From NCBI GenBank assembly GCA_028275205.1, contig JAPWVB010000018.1, positions 1 through 16,059 on the forward strand: DNA of 16,059 nt. The letters run 5' to 3'. The notes under the pieces were generated by a model. That model searched no databases. It was given only the letters and a program-made list of their open reading frames with translations, and was not told the origin of the DNA. Positions 12,243 through 16,059 of the stretch are shown one piece after another. Each line of letters begins with the position of its first letter. Within the stretch, counting starts at the first letter, position 1. The DNA is from Candidatus Acetothermia bacterium. GTDB lineage: Bacteria; Bipolaricaulota; Bipolaricaulia; RBG-16-55-9; DRXL01. The position numbers were made by a program, and so were the translations under genes.

Positions 12243-13691
12243 TTACAAAGACGCCTGCGGCTGCTGCGCTAAACTGGCTCGTCTCAGCCGCGCGATGACC
12301 CTCTCCCGACCGATCAGCTCCATCGTCTCAAAGAGCCCCGCCCCCGTAGTCCGCCCCGTCAGCGCCACCCGACAGGGCTGCGCAATCTCTTTGAGGGTTT
12401 TGCCTTGAGAGTCTAAGTACGCCCGCGTGGCCCTCTCGATCTCCGTCGCCGTGAATGGCTCCACAGCCGCGAGTGCCCCCGCTAGCCCCTCAAGCAATGG
12501 GATCTTCTCCGGCGTGAGGAACTTCTGCACCGCCTCTGGATCGTGCGAAAAATTGTCCGTGAACAGATACCGCGCGGGCTCGGCCAGCTCCGCAAGCGTC
12601 CTCGCCCGCTCCCGAAAGAGCACCACCATCTGCACGAGCTTCTCGCTGGGCACAGCGTGCGCTTCCGCTTCGCTCAGAATGCCAAGCTTCACAAGGAATG
12701 GACGCACAAGCTCCCCAAGACGCTTGGGATCGCTCGTCTTAAGATGGTGCTGATTGACCCACAAGAGCTTCTCTTCGTCGAAGATCGCCGCTGAGGGATG
12801 GATCGCTTCTAACGAAAATTTTTCGATCAGCTCTTCTCTACTGAAGATCTCTTGATCGCCGTAGGACCAGCCCAGCCGAGCCAAATAGTTGACTAACGCC
12901 TCGGGCAGAATCCCGCGATCGCGAAACTCAAAGACGGCTGTCGCCCCGTGGCGCTTGGAGAGCTTGCTGCGATCCTTCGCTAAGACCATAGGGACGTGCG
13001 CAAAGACCGGCACAGGATGCCCGAACGCTTGATAGATCAGCATCTGCTTTGGAGTGTTGTTGAGGTGCTCGTCGGCGCGGATGACGTGGGTGATGCCCAT
13101 CGTTATGTCATCGACAACGACGGCGAAGTTGTACGTCGGCCGGCCATCGGAGCGCAAGATAATAAAATCGTCCAGCTCCGCAAGATCGAACTCCACCTGC
13201 CCGCGGATCGCGTCGTTGACGATGATCGTTCCCGATTCGGGGATCTTCAATCGGAGGGCAGGCTGGCGCCCCTCACGCATGAACTTCTCTTCGTCTTGAG
13301 GAGAGAGAGCGCGGCAGCGCCTATCGTAGAGGGGCTTCTGCTTGGCAGCTAAAGCCCTCTGGCGCTTCTGCTCAAGCTCCTCCGGCGTACAGTAGCACTT
13401 ATACGCTTTGCCCTCGTTGAGGAGCCGCTCGGCCCACTCGCGATAGAGGGAAAATCTTTGGCTCTGGAAGTACGGCCCCTCATCCCAGAGCAGTCCCAGC
13501 CAGCGCAGACTCTCTATGATGGGCTCGATCAGCTCCGGGCGATTGCGCTCGATATCTGTGTCTTCAAATCTGAGAATGAAGACGCCCTTGTGCTTGCGAG
13601 CAAAAAGCCAATTGAAGAGCGCGGTGCGCGCTCCCCCCACGTGCAATTCCCCTGTGGGGCTTGGGGCGAACCGGACTCGCACGCTACTCAT
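12243..13691 (-). CDS. gltX: Glutamyl-tRNA synthetase
   Basis: Class I synthetase charging tRNA-Glu, 482 aa, bacterial GluRS length. VRVRFAPSPTGELHVGG (4-20) holds the HIGH-type motif as HVGG, then RFEDTDIERN (41-50), LRSDGRPTYNFAVVVDD (179-195), HVIRADEHLNNTPKQ and KLSKRHGA (243-250). The zinc-binding segment has C99 and C101 and C126, but the fourth ligand, usually a histidine two residues after the last cysteine, is alanine here (RRCRAL), so zinc binding may be lost or altered. With glnS nearby it is probably discriminating, but this is inferred from context. The start ATG overlaps the ilvE stop by 8 bp, so it is coupled to ilvE. Confidence 0.96.
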   Translation of the reverse strand: MSSVRVRFAPSPTGELHVGGARTALFNWLFARKHKGVFILRFEDTDIERNRPELIEPIIESLRWLGLLWDEGPYFQSQRFSLYREWAERLLNEGKAYKCYCTPEELEQKRQRALAAKQKPLYDRRCRALSPQDEEKFMREGRQPALRLKIPESGTIIVNDAIRGQVEFDLAELDDFIILRSDGRPTYNFAVVVDDITMGITHVIRADEHLNNTPKQMLIYQAFGHPVPVFAHVPMVLAKDRSKLSKRHGATAVFEFRDRGILPEALVNYLARLGWSYGDQEIFSREELIEKFSLEAIHPSAAIFDEEKLLWVNQHHLKTSDPKRLGELVRPFLVKLGILSEAEAHAVPSEKLVQMVVLFRERARTLAELAEPARYLFTDNFSHDPEAVQKFLTPEKIPLLEGLAGALAAVEPFTATEIERATRAYLDSQGKTLKEIAQPCRVALTGRTTGAGLFETMELIGRERVIARLRRASLAQQPQASL

Positions 13692-14565
13692 AGATGGGGG
13701 TCCCTGTCTCTGGGATTCCCGTGATCGCTCGGAATTTTTCTAGTAATCTCTGGGTGATTGGGCCGGGCTTGCCCGTCCCGATCACGCGCTTGTCAATCTC
13801 GACGATCGGGGCGATCTCCGCAGCCGTCCCGGTGATAAAGCACTCATCAGCAGCGTAGAGCGCTGGGATACCGAAGAATTCCTCCCGCACGGGAATCTTC
13901 TCTTGCAGCGCAAGCTCGATCGCCGTCTCGCGCGTCACTCCGGGAAGATTCGTCACCGTTGGAGGCACGAAGATCGTCCCGCGCTTCACGATGAAGACGT
14001 TGTCGGCCGTCCCCTCGGCGACAAACCCGTTGCTATCAAGCATAATTGCCTCGTCAACGCCGGCGTGATTGGCCTCGATCTTGGCCATGATGTTGGACAG
14101 ATAGTTCAAAGATTTAATATTCTGCGAGAGGCTATCGGGGCGGCGGGCGCGAGTGCTGGCGACGATCGCTCTCAAGCCGCGCTGTGTAGTCTCTTCCCCG
14201 TAGAGCGATTTCCATTCTTTGACGATGATAATCACGGAGGGCTTTCCATAACAGCGGCGCGGGTCCACTCCGAGATCTCCCACCCCTCGCGTCACGATGG
14301 GTCGAATGTACGCGTTGTGCAGCTTGTTGACCCGTAACGTCTCCAGGATCGCTTGGACCATCTGGTTGGGGGTGAGCGGGATCTCCAGCGCGATCGCCTT
14401 GGCGCTGTCATAGAGACGTTCTATGTGTCTATCGAGCTTGAAGACGTAGCCATTATACGCCCGGATGCCCTCGAAGACGCCATCGCCGTAGAGCAAGCCG
14501 TGATCGAAGACGCTAATCTTCGCTTCTTCCTCAGGGACGAACTCGCCGTTGAGGTAGACCTTCAT
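13684..14565 (-). CDS. ilvE: Branched-chain amino acid aminotransferase (fold-type IV PLP enzyme)
   Basis: Last step of valine, leucine and isoleucine synthesis, using glutamate as amino donor. 293 aa, the short IlvE form seen in many thermophiles and methanogens. Seen: VYLNGEFVPEEEAKISVFDHGLLYGDGVFEG (3-33), RPIVTRG, the PLP-binding lysine K151 in NIKSLNYLSNIMAK, EAIMLDSNGFVAEGTADNVF (172-191) with conserved E184, LPGVTR (207-212) and CFITGTAAEI. D-amino-acid transaminase and 4-amino-4-deoxychorismate lyase are related; length and the KSLNYL/LPGVTR signatures favour IlvE. The latter relative would fit the folate theme but the motifs speak against it. GGAGG lies 6 nt before the ATG. Confidence 0.9.
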   Translation of the reverse strand: MKVYLNGEFVPEEEAKISVFDHGLLYGDGVFEGIRAYNGYVFKLDRHIERLYDSAKAIALEIPLTPNQMVQAILETLRVNKLHNAYIRPIVTRGVGDLGVDPRRCYGKPSVIIIVKEWKSLYGEETTQRGLRAIVASTRARRPDSLSQNIKSLNYLSNIMAKIEANHAGVDEAIMLDSNGFVAEGTADNVFIVKRGTIFVPPTVTNLPGVTRETAIELALQEKIPVREEFFGIPALYAADECFITGTAAEIAPIVEIDKRVIGTGKPGPITQRLLEKFRAITGIPETGTPIYE

Positions 14566-14588
14566 CGCTCGCCTCCTTCTGGGATTTC

Positions 14589-14617
14589 ACTCTAAAGCAA
14601 GCGCGCGAAAAAATCAA
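14589..14617 (-). promoter_or_regulatory. Promoter of ilvE-gltX
   Basis: Minus strand -35 TTGATT (14612-14617), 17 bp, -10 TAGAGT (14589-14594), giving a leader of about 15-18 nt that carries AGAAGGAGG (cores at 14572-14576 on the plus strand as CCTCC). Confidence 0.5.
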
Positions 14618-14618
14618 C

Positions 14619-14647
14619 TTGGCACCTCTGCCCAATTTCGGTATCAT
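14619..14647 (+). promoter_or_regulatory. Promoter of argF
   Basis: -35 TTGGCA (14619-14624), 17 bp, -10 TATCAT (14642-14647). Its -35 is one base from the -35 of the divergent ilvE promoter, so the two polymerases or one shared regulator would compete for the same face. A start near 14654 would leave AAGGAGG (14654-14660) at the very 5' end of the mRNA, 6 nt from the ATG. Confidence 0.5.
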
Positions 14648-14666
14648 CATCGCAAGGAGGCCCTCT

Positions 14667-15575
14667 ATGCGCCAGAAAGATCTCATCTCGTTTGCGGATT
14701 ACTCGGCTGAAGACCTCTGGGAGCTTCTGGAGACGGCCCTGCAGCTCAAGCGCGAGCATCGCGCGGGGATCGCTCACAAGATGCTGGCGGGCAAGACGCT
14801 CGCCATGATCTTCCAGAAGCCGTCCTTGCGCACGCGCGTCTCGTTCGAGGTGGGCATGACCCAACTTGGGGGACACGCGATCTATCTGGGCCCAGACGAT
14901 ATTAAGCTGGGCCAGCGCGAGACAACCGAAGACATCGCGAAAGTCTTGTCGCTCTACTGCGACGCGATCATGGCGCGGGTCTTCGGCCACGAGATCGTCG
15001 AAGAGCTCGCGCGATATGCGGACGTCCCGGTGATCAACGGGCTGTCGGATCTGCTGCACCCTTGTCAGATCTTGGGTGATCTTCTGACCGTCTACGAGAA
15101 GAAGCGCAGAATAGAAGGGCTGAAGCTCGCGTGGATCGGCGACGGGAACAACGTCTGTAATTCTTGGCTGGAGGCTGGGCCCAAGCTGGGGATGGAGATC
15201 GTCGTTGCCTGTCCAGCGGGGTATGAGCCCAATGCGAAGATCTTAGAGCAGGCGCGGCAGCTGGGCAGAGTCGAGATCGTCCACGATCCCAAGCGTGCTG
15301 CTCAGGGCGCAGATATTCTCTATACGGACGTGTGGACGAGCATGGGCCAGGAGCGCGAAGCCGAGGAGCGCCGCAAGAAATTTAGAGATTTTCAGATCAA
15401 TCAAGAGCTGCTGAAGCTTGCCAAGCCCGACGCGATCGTCATGCACTGTCTGCCAGCGCACTATGACGAAGAGATCACGCACGAGGTCGCGCACGGCCCG
15501 CAGAGCGTGATCTTCGATGAGGCCGAGAACCGACTCCACGCGCAAAAAGCAGTGCTAGCCCTCTTGATGCGCTAA
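14667..15575 (+). CDS. argF: Ornithine carbamoyltransferase
   Basis: Makes citrulline from ornithine and carbamoyl phosphate (arginine synthesis). 302 aa, normal. Carbamoyl-phosphate loop FQKPSLRTRVSFE (49-61), ARVFGHEIVEELA (103-115), HPCQILGDLLTVYE (131-144), ornithine/hinge WIGDGNNVCNSW (156-167), DVWTSMGQE (221-229) and HCLPAHYDEEIT (260-271). The SMG and HCLPA motifs separate it from aspartate carbamoyltransferase. ATG 14667 is chosen for its AAGGAGG at 6 nt; an in-frame upstream ATG (14619) lies in the promoter. The catabolic form (arcB) cannot be fully excluded, but no arginine deiminase gene is next to it. Confidence 0.95.
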   Translation: MRQKDLISFADYSAEDLWELLETALQLKREHRAGIAHKMLAGKTLAMIFQKPSLRTRVSFEVGMTQLGGHAIYLGPDDIKLGQRETTEDIAKVLSLYCDAIMARVFGHEIVEELARYADVPVINGLSDLLHPCQILGDLLTVYEKKRRIEGLKLAWIGDGNNVCNSWLEAGPKLGMEIVVACPAGYEPNAKILEQARQLGRVEIVHDPKRAAQGADILYTDVWTSMGQEREAEERRKKFRDFQINQELLKLAKPDAIVMHCLPAHYDEEITHEVAHGPQSVIFDEAENRLHAQKAVLALLMR

Positions 15576-15580
15576 AATCT

Positions 15581-16059
15581 ATGAAGCTGGCGATCACTGG
15601 GGCGCCGGGCTCCGGCAAGACGACCCTGTGCAGGCGCCTCATCGAAGCCTTGCCGGCCCTGCGGATCGGCGGTATCCTCACCCAAGAGATCCGCCAAGAC
15701 CATGAGCGCCTGGGCTTTGAGATCGTAGATATCGCCACGGGGCAGAAAGGGCTGCTTGCCCATCGCTATAGTACAGAGGGCCCGCACGTGGGACGCTATC
15801 GTGTCAACATAACAGATATCGAGCGCATCGCTGTCCCGGCTCTTAAGCGCGCTCTCACGGAAGCTCAGCTCATCATCATTGATGAGATCGCCCCTATGGA
15901 GCTGCACAGCATACTCTTTGCGCAAGCCGTCGAGGCCGTGCTTGAGAGCCCTAAGCCCGTACTCGTGACGTTCAAGGAGCGTTTTGAGCATCCGTTAGTC
16001 GCGCGCGTGCGCGCGGAATTTTCCGTCTTCGTCATTACACCGAGCATTCGTGAGCAGCT
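15581..16059 (+). CDS. THEP1-like nucleoside-triphosphatase, partial (3' end outside window)
   Basis: 159 codons visible. MKLAITGAPGSGKTTLCRRL carries Walker A (GAPGSGKT, 7-14), GGILTQEIRQ (30-39) and GFEIVDIATGQKG follow, then GRYRVNITDIERIAVPAL (71-88) and Walker B LIIIDEIAPMEL (97-108). This order matches the COG1618/THEP1 family (Aquifex and archaeal THEP1, human NTPCR), small P-loop enzymes that hydrolyse several NTPs in vitro and whose cell role is unsettled. The full family length is about 175-190 aa, so most of the gene is here. It starts 5 bp after argF without a clear Shine-Dalgarno and is probably cotranscribed with it. Confidence 0.85.
   Translation, partial: MKLAITGAPGSGKTTLCRRLIEALPALRIGGILTQEIRQDHERLGFEIVDIATGQKGLLAHRYSTEGPHVGRYRVNITDIERIAVPALKRALTEAQLIIIDEIAPMELHSILFAQAVEAVLESPKPVLVTFKERFEHPLVARVRAEFSVFVITPSIREQ

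Noticed and set aside
13684..14565. Aminodeoxychorismate lyase (PabC) instead of IlvE
   Set aside because: Length of 293 aa and the KSLNYL, EGTADNVF and LPGVTR motifs fit branched-chain aminotransferase better; it is paired with gltX, not with the folate genes.

Overview
The window (16,059 bp, moderately GC-rich, densely coded) is chromosomal housekeeping DNA from a bacterium. Bacterial marks are sigma70-type promoters, strong GGAGG Shine-Dalgarno sites, a tRNA gene, RNase E/G, TrkAH, a folate cluster, ornithine carbamoyltransferase and a branched-chain aminotransferase. Three genes belong to families best known from archaea and thermophiles: TrmY, a COG1407-type phosphoesterase and a THEP1-type NTPase. 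With glnS and gltX both present, this suggests a deep-branching, possibly thermophilic, uncultured lineage. A candidate phylum such as Bipolaricaulota/Acetothermia would fit, but that is a guess. There are no insertion sequences with transposases, no phage genes and no CRISPR.

Layout. 1-3026 (minus): trkA-trkH-trmY, a potassium-uptake operon followed by a partial tRNA methyltransferase. 3027-3157: divergent promoter region holding the first copy of a palindromic repeat. 3158-5583 (plus): pyrF, then a 14-TM drug/proton antiporter. 5584-6054: no protein gene, but a candidate structured small RNA and tRNA-Val(CAC), both minus strand and each with its own promoter. 6051-11832 (minus): a compact chain glnS - phosphoesterase - folC - folB - folK - rng, every junction overlapping (1, 4, 17, 20 and 89 bp). 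12000-12242 (plus): a small helical protein of unknown function with its own promoter and ribosome binding site. 12243-14565 (minus): ilvE-gltX. 14667-16059 (plus): argF and a partial THEP1-like NTPase. The ilvE and argF promoters lie back to back.

Main points of interest. (1) Two copies of an undescribed-looking palindromic repeat, built of three consecutive hairpins with conserved flanks and a variable, but still palindromic, core. One copy forms essentially the whole 5' leader of pyrF. The other is inserted in frame in the phosphoesterase gene and is translated, as Rickettsia palindromic elements are. (2) folK and rng have no ATG, GTG or TTG at the place where their conserved N-termini begin. 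Each has a strong GGAGG site exactly 9 nt before a near-cognate codon, ATC for folK and ACG for rng. (3) A sigma70-like promoter followed by a multi-stem RNA with a U-run, next to tRNA-Val. (4) Several genes (trkA, glnS, the antiporter) have a -10 box 7-10 nt before the ATG and no Shine-Dalgarno, so they look leaderless, while others use strong Shine-Dalgarno sites. (5) The RNase E/G protein lacks the usual zinc-link cysteines.
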